A stretch of DNA of 64,000 nt, from positions 124,001 to 188,000 of the forward strand of contig NZ_PUHY01000010.1 in NCBI RefSeq assembly GCF_002967765.1, in the 5' to 3' direction. The position numbers and the translations under genes are program-made. The notes beneath the pieces are model-generated. The model did no database searches, had not been told where the DNA came from, and saw only the letters and a program-made list of their open reading frames with translations. Positions 27,246 through 36,300 of this stretch are shown here, one piece after another. The first letter of the stretch is position 1; every line of letters starts with the position of its first letter. This DNA is from Blastopirellula marina (GTDB lineage Bacteria; Planctomycetota; Planctomycetia; Pirellulales; Pirellulaceae).

Positions 27246-27989
27246 TCATTCGGAGCCGCCCATCATGGTCGGCTCCGTTTTTGTTGCGCCGGTTAGCAGT
27301 CTATGATCACGATAGATCAGCCAAGCGAAAAGCGGAATCGCCGCGAGTGCTGCCCACTGATACGCCGTCAGCCCTAATGCATAGACAGGCTCCGGTCGAA
27401 GCCACTCGGTAAAGAACCGATACGTCATGTAGGCGATCAAATAGATCTTGAACAACTGCCCGGGAAACATCTTTTTCTTCCACAGAACGAAGAAGACCAC
27501 CGCACAGGTCAAGTGAAAGATCGATTCGTAGATCTGCGTGGGATGACGGAGCAGGGTACCACCGTCGGGTGCCAAAGGAAACGTCGTCCCCCACGGCAAG
27601 CTACAAGCCTGGCCGAAACAACATCCGCCGACGTAACACGCCCAGCGTCCAATGCCAATCGAAGCGGCCACCGGCACCACGAAGCTGTCGCCGGTCTTCG
27701 TGCGTACCTCGAGCACCCACTTCGCTAGTTCAACACCAAAGTAGCCGCCTAAAAGGCCGGCGACAATCGTCTTTCCGTGCGCGAACCATGCCGTGCCATC
27801 GATCATGCCTTGCCAATCATGCAAGGCAAACGGCAACTTCGCACCAATCATCGCGCCGCAAAATCCGCCGACGCCAATCCCCAGTTTCTCCCACCAGGCC
27901 AGATCAAGCTTCTCTTGAAATAGACGCAGCAGGACCGCCCCGGTCACAATGGCCGACAGCATGATTCCCATGTAAACCAAACTCGTCAT
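27246..27989 (-). CDS. Divergent prolipoprotein diacylglyceryl transferase (Lgt) homologue
   Basis: A 247-residue protein with about seven membrane helices. Lgt landmarks are present: an HGKTIVAGLLGG segment like the HGG loop, an Arg in GIGRWACYVGGCCFG (R115), HPTQIYES (149-156), and RFFTEWLRPE (R191, E195). However, the Lgt active-site Asn and Glu expected in GRxxNFxNxE are cysteines here (C118 and C123/C124). Lgt transfers diacylglycerol to lipoprotein cysteines; this branch may use another acceptor or chemistry. Its ATG overlaps the radical SAM stop codon by four bases (ATGA), so the two are translationally coupled, and it is the last gene of an eight-gene operon. Confidence 0.8.
   Translation of the reverse strand: MTSLVYMGIMLSAIVTGAVLLRLFQEKLDLAWWEKLGIGVGGFCGAMIGAKLPFALHDWQGMIDGTAWFAHGKTIVAGLLGGYFGVELAKWVLEVRTKTGDSFVVPVAASIGIGRWACYVGGCCFGQACSLPWGTTFPLAPDGGTLLRHPTQIYESIFHLTCAVVFFVLWKKKMFPGQLFKIYLIAYMTYRFFTEWLRPEPVYALGLTAYQWAALAAIPLFAWLIYRDHRLLTGATKTEPTMMGGSE
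27251..27282 (+). terminator. Rho-gene terminator located inside the 3' end of the Lgt-like gene
   Basis: CGGAGCCG (27251-27258) and CGGCTCCG (27270-27277) form an 8-bp stem followed by five T. The hairpin sequence also encodes the last codons of the convergent Lgt-like gene, whose stop codon is at 27246-27248. Confidence 0.75.
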
Positions 27990-29494
27990 GCGTTGCTGTC
28001 CACGGCGGTTTTCAAGGGTGGCAGCGGAACGTGCCCATCGCGATAAAGCACATTGTACGCACAGAACGGAACGATATGACCGCTAGGCAACAAATGATGA
28101 ACGCAACACTTCATCACCCGGCGAACGTCAAAGTTGTAGGCATCGAGGAAGGACGTGATCATGATGCGAAATACGTCGCGCGCTCCTAGTTGTTCCTGCA
28201 TCGCCTTGGTGAAAAACTCCACCGCCGCCTCGGCATACGCAGGATCGGCCGTGTTCAATGCTCCGATCAACTCGTCCACGGGACTCTTCGAGCTCAGGAC
28301 CGGCAACGCGAACCCACTGCCAAGATCGGAGGAGGGAGGAGCACAACTTCCACCCGGACAACAAGCCTCGCGAACGAGGTAGCGTTCAAGAATCTCTTTT
28401 ACCGCGCCTCGCTGAAATGAAATTCCACCCGCGAGCAAGTCGAGATGTTCAGCGGCTTTGATAAAACGCATCAGCGGAACCAACTCGCCATTACGCCGAT
28501 AAGCGTACGACATCTGGTGACAATTGGGATGAGCGCACGGCAGCGGCATGAAGTCCGCCTCGGTATAACGACCGGAGGTCTGCTCGACAATGCCATGAAT
28601 GACATCGGGGAAGGTAATCCGATTCTCAAGTTCTTCCGGTAAGACGTGCCGCCCAGAATACGTCGCCGGCTGCAAGCTGAGCCCCGTAATCCATGGCCTC
28701 GCCGCACAGTAATCGACCAGTTGCCCTAGTTCATTGTCGTTGACGCCCGGCTGAAGCGTCGCCACCAGATTCACGTGCAGACCGGCCTGGCCGCAGTTTT
28801 CAACCGCTTTCAATTTAGTTTCGACCAGCGATTCGCCGCGAAGCTGTAACGAAGTCGTTTCGCGGAAACCATCGAACTGGAGATAGATCTCCACCCGTTT
28901 GCGTCGCTCAGCCAAGAACTCGACCAACTCAGGATCGTGCGCCAGACGAATCCCATTGGTATTGATCATCACATAGTCGATCGGTCGCGATAGCGCATAG
29001 TCGAGAATCGCGCGGAACTGCGGATGAATCGTTGGTTCACCCCCAGAAAGCTGCAGCACCTCCGGATTCCCTTCCACCTCGACATAACGATCGATTGTTC
29101 GCTGGCATTCCTCAAGCGTCAAATGCTTCCCGCCAGGTCCGCTCGCTGCGTAACACATCGGGCAAGAGAGATTGCAACTCGAAGTGACTTCCAACAAACC
29201 GATGCAAGTATGTTGCTCGTGTTCCGTGCACAAGCCGCAGTCGAGCGGACACCCCTTGTCTGGCTCCACGCCAAAGTCACGTGGAATCTTCCCAGGCACG
29301 TTGAATTGTGTTTGATCGTACCACTTGACGTCGGAGCAAACGAAATCGTCCCGCGTTCCGTGGGTTTCGCAGCGTTTGCGAAAGTAAACACGATTACCCC
29401 GCGTAATAATCTTCGCCGGCACGACCGCCAGGCATTCCGGACAAAGACTCTGCGTGATCCCGAGAACGGTGTAGTCGCGAAATTGATAATTCAT
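27986..29494 (-). CDS. Radical SAM enzyme with extra Cys clusters (COG1964 / tetraether-synthase-like)
   Basis: A 502-residue radical SAM protein. The SAM [4Fe-4S] motif is C107-x3-C111-x2-C114 (TSSCNLSCPMCYA), and LQLSGGEPTIHP is the SAM-binding GGE motif. The N-terminus has a rubredoxin-like set (LCPEC at 18-21, C42, C53) and a second cluster CPLDCGLC (82-89). More cysteines occur at the C-terminus (CCPGGSC, CCVHH). This arrangement resembles COG1964 proteins, which include archaeal MJ0619 (tetraether lipid synthase). Joining or modifying lipid chains is therefore the leading hypothesis. It is directly coupled to the Lgt-like gene and follows a zinc-ribbon membrane protein by 10 bp. Confidence 0.8.
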   Translation of the reverse strand: MNYQFRDYTVLGITQSLCPECLAVVPAKIITRGNRVYFRKRCETHGTRDDFVCSDVKWYDQTQFNVPGKIPRDFGVEPDKGCPLDCGLCTEHEQHTCIGLLEVTSSCNLSCPMCYAASGPGGKHLTLEECQRTIDRYVEVEGNPEVLQLSGGEPTIHPQFRAILDYALSRPIDYVMINTNGIRLAHDPELVEFLAERRKRVEIYLQFDGFRETTSLQLRGESLVETKLKAVENCGQAGLHVNLVATLQPGVNDNELGQLVDYCAARPWITGLSLQPATYSGRHVLPEELENRITFPDVIHGIVEQTSGRYTEADFMPLPCAHPNCHQMSYAYRRNGELVPLMRFIKAAEHLDLLAGGISFQRGAVKEILERYLVREACCPGGSCAPPSSDLGSGFALPVLSSKSPVDELIGALNTADPAYAEAAVEFFTKAMQEQLGARDVFRIMITSFLDAYNFDVRRVMKCCVHHLLPSGHIVPFCAYNVLYRDGHVPLPPLKTAVDSNA

Positions 29495-29504
29495 ACGGCT
29501 CTTT

Positions 29505-29972
29505 TTAATGAATCGAGAGCAACATCAAGCAAAATGCAAACAACGCGATAATCGTGGCAATCATCAGCAAGATCACGGTCCCGATCGTGGCAACCACCGC
29601 CGAAAGGGCCAGCGAAAGTTTTTGCAGCACGGGATTCTCGCTGCGGCTACCGCGTAACATGAACGCGGAAACGGCGACAACCAAGGGCACCACAATCAGC
29701 AGAAAGGGAATAATACCATCGAAGCTACTTGCCAACATGCCGAAGGTAATCAACACCGTCGCGAATACGAGCAGCACGAATGCCCAGATCGACAAGCCGT
29801 GGCCAAATTTGCTTTGACGAGCAGCAACTTCAGGCGGCACGAGTTCGGCATCGATCAGTTCTTCTTTCCCTTGATACAACGGACTGCGACAAATCCAACA
29901 GACATTGGCGAACGAATTATTCTCGGCGCCGCATTCCGGACAGACGAACGTAGGCAAATCAGATCGGGTCAT
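29505..29972 (-). CDS. Zinc-ribbon membrane protein
   Basis: A 155-residue protein with an N-terminal zinc ribbon (FVCPECGAENN and VCWICRSPL, four cysteines), a charged linker and three to four hydrophobic helices. The ATG at 29972 overlaps the stop codon of the upstream gene (ATGA), which decides the start over longer upstream readings. It sits just before the radical SAM gene in the same operon. The ribbon probably lies in the cytoplasm. The molecular role is unknown. Confidence 0.75.
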   Translation of the reverse strand: MTRSDLPTFVCPECGAENNSFANVCWICRSPLYQGKEELIDAELVPPEVAARQSKFGHGLSIWAFVLLVFATVLITFGMLASSFDGIIPFLLIVVPLVVAVSAFMLRGSRSENPVLQKLSLALSAVVATIGTVILLMIATIIALFAFCLMLLSIH

Positions 29973-30625
29973 TCTGCCTCCTTCGCCTGTTGTTGGTCGA
30001 GACGCTGATGGTATTGTTCTGCCATGGGACGCGCGAGCCGAATGATCTGCCCCACGATCAGCCCGGTACCCCCGATGCAAGTCAGGCCAACGCCTTGATG
30101 GATCAGAGGAACGGCATGATCGGCATCGAACCACGAATCATCTACCGCGCCTACGGTCGCCATGTAAGCGAACATTGCGCCGAGTGTCGCTGCCCAGACA
30201 AGCTTCAAATCGAATCGTAATCCTGCCATCGCGACCACGAAATAAAACGCTCCGGTGAGCGCAGTGGCCATGGGGCCGCCAGCAAGTGCAATCAATACGG
30301 CAATCGCCACCAAATCGATTCCAGTCGTGAGAAACGGAAGCCAAACCGGAAGGAAGCGTTTCAGCACGAGTAAGAGCGTCAACAGGGAAATCACCAGCAG
30401 CATCACAGACACGGCCGTTGCCCCTTGATGAAACCGCAAGTTGGCCGTTCGCTCTTCGCCGGAAAGCGTCCCGAACTGATGACCTAACTGGCAGGCATAC
30501 AGCACCACAACGGCAATCGCCCGCAAGACGAGGACACGCATCTCGCCAGAATACGTTTGCCAGCGCCGAACAATGAACCATTGCCGATCGCGTACTTCGA
30601 GCGGTAGCTGAGTCGAGTCATCCAT
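29969..30625 (-). CDS. Polytopic membrane protein of unknown function
   Basis: A 218-residue protein with about six hydrophobic helices after a soluble N-terminus (about residues 1-28) and a charged C-terminal tail. The layout resembles sensor membrane modules such as MASE-type domains, but there is no attached output domain. It overlaps its upstream neighbour by 8 bp and its downstream neighbour by 4 bp. Unlike its upstream neighbours it has no NPFxSP motif. Function unknown. Confidence 0.7.
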   Translation of the reverse strand: MDDSTQLPLEVRDRQWFIVRRWQTYSGEMRVLVLRAIAVVVLYACQLGHQFGTLSGEERTANLRFHQGATAVSVMLLVISLLTLLLVLKRFLPVWLPFLTTGIDLVAIAVLIALAGGPMATALTGAFYFVVAMAGLRFDLKLVWAATLGAMFAYMATVGAVDDSWFDADHAVPLIHQGVGLTCIGGTGLIVGQIIRLARPMAEQYHQRLDQQQAKEAE

Positions 30626-31118
30626 GGACCTTTCCTTTCTCCTCCGCTTCTTTCACGGTAGGTGCTTTGACAGCAGAATGAAACCCGATGACAAACGTAA
30701 GTAGGCCGAGCGACATTGGGATAATTCCCACCACCAACATTTCGGCGAGTCCAGCAAGCTGCAAGGACTCAGCAATCGTGCCGAGGACAAAGCCACTGCC
30801 GAACAACGCAACGGCAGTAAAGAAATAGATCGGCAACATCCAACCAATCGATGCGATGATCACCTGCATCTGACGATCCCAATCAGGCGTTTTCTGGCGT
30901 CGCTCGCGTTCAGACCGCAGCACCAGGTAGGCTCGCAAGAGCCCGGGGGCCATGTAAAAGAAAAGCATGATTGCCAAGACAATCGATACCCCAAAGGCGA
31001 TCGCAATTCCCACTGCGCTTAGGATCATCGACGTCCATAACGCGGTAAACGTTCCCTCCGTCGGCGATTGTTGCGACTGGGGTGTCTCAAATGGGTTCAC
31101 AGGCTCAGGCAAATTCAT
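30618..31118 (-). CDS. Small membrane protein with N-terminal NPFETP motif
   Basis: A 166-residue protein with four predicted membrane helices, starting MNLPEPVNPFETPQSQ. The NPF(E/R/Q)(T/S)P element at residues 8-13 recurs in the three upstream neighbours and in one separate gene at 44666-45229. The helix-loop pattern (FFYMAPGLLRAYLVLRSER) is shared in outline with the neighbours (LAPGAVHAYIRLNR; LAPVFVHAYVRLYR), so the group is paralogous. Genes are coupled by ATGA and 8-bp overlaps. Function unknown. Confidence 0.72.
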   Translation of the reverse strand: MNLPEPVNPFETPQSQQSPTEGTFTALWTSMILSAVGIAIAFGVSIVLAIMLFFYMAPGLLRAYLVLRSERERRQKTPDWDRQMQVIIASIGWMLPIYFFTAVALFGSGFVLGTIAESLQLAGLAEMLVVGIIPMSLGLLTFVIGFHSAVKAPTVKEAEEKGKVHG

Positions 31119-31642
31119 TCCTTGTCTTTCTTGCCAGGACCATACGGAGTATCCTCGGGCTCCAACCGCTTACCATTCCAACGATACCCGAGAGACCCGG
31201 CGAAAAGAATCACGAAAACCGCCAAAGCAACACCGTCGCCCAAAAGAAATGCGATCGGCATGACAATCAGTTCGGAGGAACGTGGTACGCCAATAATAGA
31301 AATCACAGGAACACATACGATCAAACCACTCGAGACCGCCGCCAATCCGATCCCCGCCACAATAAAGAACGAACTAATAATAATCCCCTGTTGCAGAAGG
31401 GGATTAGGCAAGCGTTTGTCCTTCACACATCGGTTCAAACGAATGTAAGCATGCACAGCCCCAGGGGCCAAAGTCATTCCTATCATTACGGAAAAGCCCG
31501 GCGCGAACGGCAGCAGCGCGATCGTCGCACAACCTGCGATACACAATACGATCCAGAACCCCAACAAGGAATACTTCTTTCCTTCGGTTGCCGTATCCAC
31601 AGGCGAGCGAAACGGATTGATCTCTTCCTTCACTTGCGTCAT
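31115..31642 (-). CDS. Small membrane protein with N-terminal NPFRSP motif
   Basis: A 175-residue four-helix membrane protein with NPFRSP at residues 9-14. It shares LAPGAVHAYIRLNR and LLQQGIIISSFFIVAGIG with the next upstream paralogue (LAPVFVHAYVRLYR, LLQVGMLLGSFFIVTGIA), evidence of recent tandem duplication. Both ends overlap neighbours by four bases. No known domain is recognised. Confidence 0.72.
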   Translation of the reverse strand: MTQVKEEINPFRSPVDTATEGKKYSLLGFWIVLCIAGCATIALLPFAPGFSVMIGMTLAPGAVHAYIRLNRCVKDKRLPNPLLQQGIIISSFFIVAGIGLAAVSSGLIVCVPVISIIGVPRSSELIVMPIAFLLGDGVALAVFVILFAGSLGYRWNGKRLEPEDTPYGPGKKDKE

Positions 31643-32160
31643 TTCAAATCATCGCTGTTGGAGGAGTTAGCAACCTGATCCGACGATGCTTGCTGGCGTT
31701 TCAAACGAAACCCGAGTGACATCGCGTAGAACAGTCCGAACGCAGCGAGCGGAAGCAGCACGCCCATGAAGAATCCCGAAAGGATCATCGGTCCTTCGCC
31801 CACCCCAGTTTCTGATAGTACAACGATCGTTGCGAAACAAAACAGACCTCCTGCGATGGATGTTCCGACGGCAATGCCGGTCACAATGAAGAACGACCCC
31901 AGCAACATGCCGACTTGGAGCAGGGGAGCAGAAATCTCCCCCTCGCGCGATCGTCGATACAACCGGACATAAGCATGCACGAATACGGGCGCCAAAACAA
32001 TCGCCAGCATGATCGATATCCCCGGCCAGAACGGAAGCAGGAAGATCGCTACGATGCCCACAAAGCAGAGAACTCCCCAGAAGATCGTCAAGACATGGGA
32101 ACGCTCTCCTTCGTCGGCAGCCACGGGCGAGCGAAATGGATTGCTCTCTTCTTCGCTCAT
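31639..32160 (-). CDS. Small membrane protein with N-terminal NPFRSP motif (paralogue)
   Basis: A 173-residue four-helix protein starting at ATG 32160 (MSEEESNPFRSP). This start is chosen because it overlaps the upstream stop codon as ATGA and matches the paralogues; a longer open frame to 32421 is rejected. Closest relative in the window is the next downstream gene. Function unknown. Confidence 0.72.
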   Translation of the reverse strand: MSEEESNPFRSPVAADEGERSHVLTIFWGVLCFVGIVAIFLLPFWPGISIMLAIVLAPVFVHAYVRLYRRSREGEISAPLLQVGMLLGSFFIVTGIAVGTSIAGGLFCFATIVVLSETGVGEGPMILSGFFMGVLLPLAAFGLFYAMSLGFRLKRQQASSDQVANSSNSDDLK

Positions 32161-32711
32161 TGCCGCCCAGAGTCCTGTATTGAGCTTGTTGCCGAATCGT
32201 CGCTCGACCGAGGCTTTGCCTTCCCCAGCGACCACCACCATGCAAAGCCGTAAGCGACGATACCGGCAATGGTGCCGAGTGAGCCACCGACCATCAGCAT
32301 CCACCCAAAACCGTACGGATCGCTGGCAGCCCATGGACTGCCGATCCTTGCAGCAGCCATCCCTCCGGCAAAGCACACCACGGTAAAAGCCGCGGCCCCA
32401 GCCAACAACACCGGCACGCAAACCAGCACGGACGTGAAGAAGATCGAGAGCTGCTGTTCCGTCGGCGGCCAGACGCCACTTTCATGGGCTGTTCGCTGAA
32501 AGCGGATTAATGCTCGTAAATGAGCCGGCACCAGGATCAGTGCCGCGACAATGCCCAGGCCAGGGTAAAACCAAGCCAGGATCGCAACCAGGAAGATGCT
32601 TGCTGGTACGGTCCCCCAGAACGCCAGCTTCGACAGAACAAATCCCTCCGAACTGGCCCCATCAGCCGTTTTGGGCGACCGAAACGGGTTTGGCTCGTGG
32701 CCATCTGGCAT
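32157..32711 (-). CDS. First gene of the membrane-protein/radical SAM operon (NPFRSP motif)
   Basis: A 184-residue four-helix membrane protein with NPFRSP at residues 8-13. ATG 32711 is supported by GAGGGA about eight bases upstream and by alignment with the paralogues. It shares LVPAHLRALIRFQRTAHESG with the LAPxxxHAYxRLxR segment of the others. It is the promoter-proximal gene of the eight-gene operon running down to 27246, so any regulation should act in the short gap before the tRNA genes. Confidence 0.72.
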   Translation of the reverse strand: MPDGHEPNPFRSPKTADGASSEGFVLSKLAFWGTVPASIFLVAILAWFYPGLGIVAALILVPAHLRALIRFQRTAHESGVWPPTEQQLSIFFTSVLVCVPVLLAGAAAFTVVCFAGGMAAARIGSPWAASDPYGFGWMLMVGGSLGTIAGIVAYGFAWWWSLGKAKPRSSDDSATSSIQDSGRQ

Positions 32712-32847
32712 TCGACATCCCTCGTTAAAAGCAGCAGGCGGAACAATGCATAACCCAAATCCTCCGCATGCCATACGCGAAAAACTCCCCCGGTTGCGGT
32801 CAATTCCTGCGGCCGCTATTCTCATAAAACGCACGATCAGTTAAGAT

Positions 32848-32903
32848 GCACCGTGAACCTAGAGCCCCCGTCAGGCCTCCCCTTGTGGGAAGCTTCACGG
32901 TGC
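32848..32903 (+). repeat. 10-bp inverted repeat just upstream of tRNA-Ser
   Basis: GCACCGTGAA (32848-32857) and TTCACGGTGC (32894-32903) are perfect complements around a 36-base C-rich loop, ending eight bases before the tRNA. It may be a processing or leader structure, or a remnant of an inserted sequence. Confidence 0.5.
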
Positions 32904-32911
32904 GTCTCCTT

Positions 32912-32993
32912 GGAGGGTAAGCGAATGGTTAGCGGTCACATTGGAAATGTGATGCCCCGTCAGGGGTTGCGAGTTCGAGTCTCGTGCCCTCCG
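32912..32993 (+). tRNA. tRNA-Ser (anticodon GGA)
   Basis: Acceptor stem GGAGGGT/GCCCTCC with discriminator G, anticodon arm TCACA-TTGGAAA-TGTGA giving GGA, a long variable arm (CCCC/GGGG) as in class II tRNAs, and a T arm GCGAG-TTCGAGT-CTCGT. The D arm and positions 8-9 (AA) are unusual. CCA is not encoded. Confidence 0.85.
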
Positions 32994-33150
32994 CTTTAAG
33001 CTAAGGCCGTCAACACAAACCGTTGACGGCCTTACTTTTGCGCATCGGCATGAACCGCCCAGTCTACCCCTAGTAAGGGGAAAGAAACGAGGCCGCCCGG
33101 CACTTCCGCTGGCCGCGAGAATGGCGTAAAACAAGACACTCAAACCACTT

Positions 33151-33223
33151 GCCCTCGTAGCTCAGGGGATAGAGCGACGGTTTCCTAAACCGCAGGTCGG
33201 AGGTTCGATTCCTCCCGGGGGCA
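33151..33223 (+). tRNA. tRNA-Arg (anticodon CCT)
   Basis: A 73-base cloverleaf: acceptor GCCCTCG/CGGGGGC plus A, D arm GCTCAGGGGATAGAGC, anticodon loop TTCCTAA (CCT), T arm CGGAGGTTCGATTCCTCCG-like. CCA is not encoded. Confidence 0.95.
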
Positions 33224-33383
33224 CTTTCTCATATTTCGCGTTCGTTCGGAACGATGCTGGCAATTCTTAAGCGAATTAGCACCGACTTGCCAGCAACGCA
33301 GCATCCTTCGCTGTGGTCCTTTTACACAGGATCACAATTCTTCACGCCGATTTTTGCGAGGAAATTAGTTCTTCTTTCCCCCG

Positions 33384-36300
33384 CTATTCGCTCAACAAAA
33401 GTTCTTCTGGATCGGAGAATAGGTCGTCGACGGATTCGGCAAAATTGTCTTCCTCGGCGTAGCTGTCCTCTTCATCGTCGCTGGCCAACCAAATTTGCCA
33501 GTCTGGATCGGTGAAGGGATCTTCCCGATTCTCTTCGGCAGTGAGGCCCAGGGAGGATTGTTTGAGACCCTCAGTCGGGGTCCTACCGATGTCTGGGGAC
33601 GTTATGGCGGGCGAAGTTTGGGTATATCCCAAGTACGCGTCACCACTCTTGCCTGTTGCTACGAAATCGGTCGACTCCCCTTCGAGAAGCGACTGCGTCC
33701 CGGAGGGAAGCGAGACAGGAATGAGACGAATCCCGCTAGAGGTGGTCAGAAAAATCGTCGTTCCCTGAGCGTTGATCGAGATGTCGACAATGCTGGCGAT
33801 ATCATCCCCAATGACGAAGCTATCGATCACGTCAAACGTCGCCGTATCGTAAGCGTCGATCTTATCGGTCGCAGCATTCACCGCGAATAGCACGTCCTGA
33901 GTAGGATCGAAAATGTAGGCAGCAACGCTTGTGATCCCGGTCGATGTCTTCGAATTCAGATTCGACGCGTCATAGATATTGGAAAGAAATGCAATCTCTG
34001 TTCCATCACGACTAATCGCTGCCGGACGCGAACCGATCGACGTATTGGTGTTTACCGCGTTCGTTAACGTATCGGTATCGCTGTTGTAGGTGAAAATTGG
34101 CCCAGACGAGATATTGCTCTCTTGGAAGAAAAGAATGCGATAGTCCGAGCTGCGCGTGATCCCGGTATTCTGGCGGACGTTTCGATACTGTGTGAACTGG
34201 CCGGTCGTGAGATCAATTTTCCTTAAGGGCGTCCAGCCAGAGCCTGCGAAATCGGTGGTGAAAAAGACCTCACCGGTGGCAGTTACCGCTACGTCACTCA
34301 CGCCCTGTTCGTGGAACGCCAAAGTATATTCGTAGCTTGTTTTGCTCCCATCGCTCAGATTGACTTTCCAGAGCGTACCGGAACTCGATCCCGGGACCGC
34401 TTCTCCGATGATTGCAAATTGTCCATCTGGCGTTATGTCTAAACCGCGAGGGTGGGCCGCAATTTCGTCAAAGCTGGCGAGCATCGTCTGCGATGCAACA
34501 TCCCAACGTTGAAGCGATCCGTCGGACCGCGTGAAATATAAGATCGAATTCACCGGATCAAACACATGATCAACGGCATCGGTGAAGGGGAGTAACATAC
34601 CTCCAGACTCTGGAAGAATCACATCCCACGTCGCAGTAGTATTGGAATTCAACGCATTTCCAGCCAAGTCTGTGATGCCTGAACCCGTAGAGATCAGTGT
34701 CAAGTCGTAAGCCCCAACCGAATCGTTGAGACTGGCAAACCCACTGAGGGTCCACGATACACCTCCATCGCTCGATACGACCGATTCGGCACCTGTCAGC
34801 AGATTGCTCCCACCGTTGAAGCTTAGTCGGAAGTCGTCTGGGGTTACCCCTTGGACCGCCTCCGTGAACGTAAGAGTCACGGCATCGACTGCGTCATAGC
34901 GACTGCTCGGTACGACGTCCGCGAAAGTTCCGACAGGTCGGAATACGTCTCCTTCGGGAATCGAAATCGGGATTTGCCGGATTCCAGCGGAGGTCGTTAC
35001 GTATGCAAAGGCAACCCCATCATCGAGCGACAAATCGAGTGAGCCAGAAACATCAACGCCAATCGGGAAGCGATCGATCTCGGACAGGAATCGTGGATCA
35101 TACGCGATGATCGCATCAGCAACGGAATCGACAACAAACAAGATGTCTCGATTCGGATCGAACGCCAATCCCGAGACGTTGGACAAACCACTTGCCACTA
35201 CCGACAAGTCAGCCGCGTTGTAAATCTTATCTCGGAACGCGATCAGGCTGCTATCGTGATTGATTGCGGCCGGTAATGCGCCAATAAATGCGCTAGTATT
35301 GAGCGAAGCCGGGAAGGTACCCGTATCACTATCGTAAGTGAAGATTGGGCCCGACGAGATGTTGCTCTCCTGGAAGAAGAGCACGCGATAATCAGGCCCG
35401 CGGGAGATACCAGTGTTCTGACGTACGCTGCGAACTTCCGTAAATTCCCCGGTCGCTAAATCAAGTGACCTTAATTGAATCCAGCCTGAACCAGCATAGC
35501 TTGTCGTGAAGAAAGCCTTCCCATCAGCGGAGATGGCCAAATCAACGACACCTCGCTCTGTCGAAGCCGCGTCGTAGATCAACGTCGTGATCGAACCGTC
35601 ACTTAGATTGACCTTCTTGATCGCTCCTCCCGAAACGCCGTCAAATCCTTCTCCCACGTAAGCAAATTGCCCATCCGGTGTCACGTCAAAGCCGCTCGCA
35701 TCGACGGCAACATGGTCGATGCTGCTAAGGAGAGTTTGCGAGGCGACATCCCAACGTTCGATCGAACCATCAGCAGTCAAAATGTAAAGGATTTCGCCGT
35801 TTGCGTCGTAGACGTGATCCTTCGCATTCTCAAACGGCAAAGTGATGCTCGTCGGAACCGCCGTACTGACGACCCACGTGCTGCTAACCGACTGAATCAG
35901 ATCGTTACCCAGCAAATCTTGAATACCGGAATCTTGAGCCGCCAAGCTGAGTTGATAATTCCCCTCGAACTGGATTAGCGATCCAAGATTCCCCAGCGTC
36001 CAAGTCTTGCCGCCATCAGGCGATTGCAAGGTCACGGTTCCATCGAGCAAATTGGCACTGCCATCTCGTGTTAGCTCGAAGTCATCAATCGTGACACCAG
36101 TGACGGGTTCGCTGAACTGAATCGTCAACGTCTCGATCGGCCCTGCCTGAACGTTCGGTACGAACTCGACAATTTTGGGCGTCGGGGCAATTGTCTCCCC
36201 GGCGGTCAGTTTAATCGCGATTTGCCTGATCCCAGAATCGGTCGTAACGAAGACATAGCCGGTGCTTTGCGTCACGGTAATATCGGCACTGCCAGTCACA

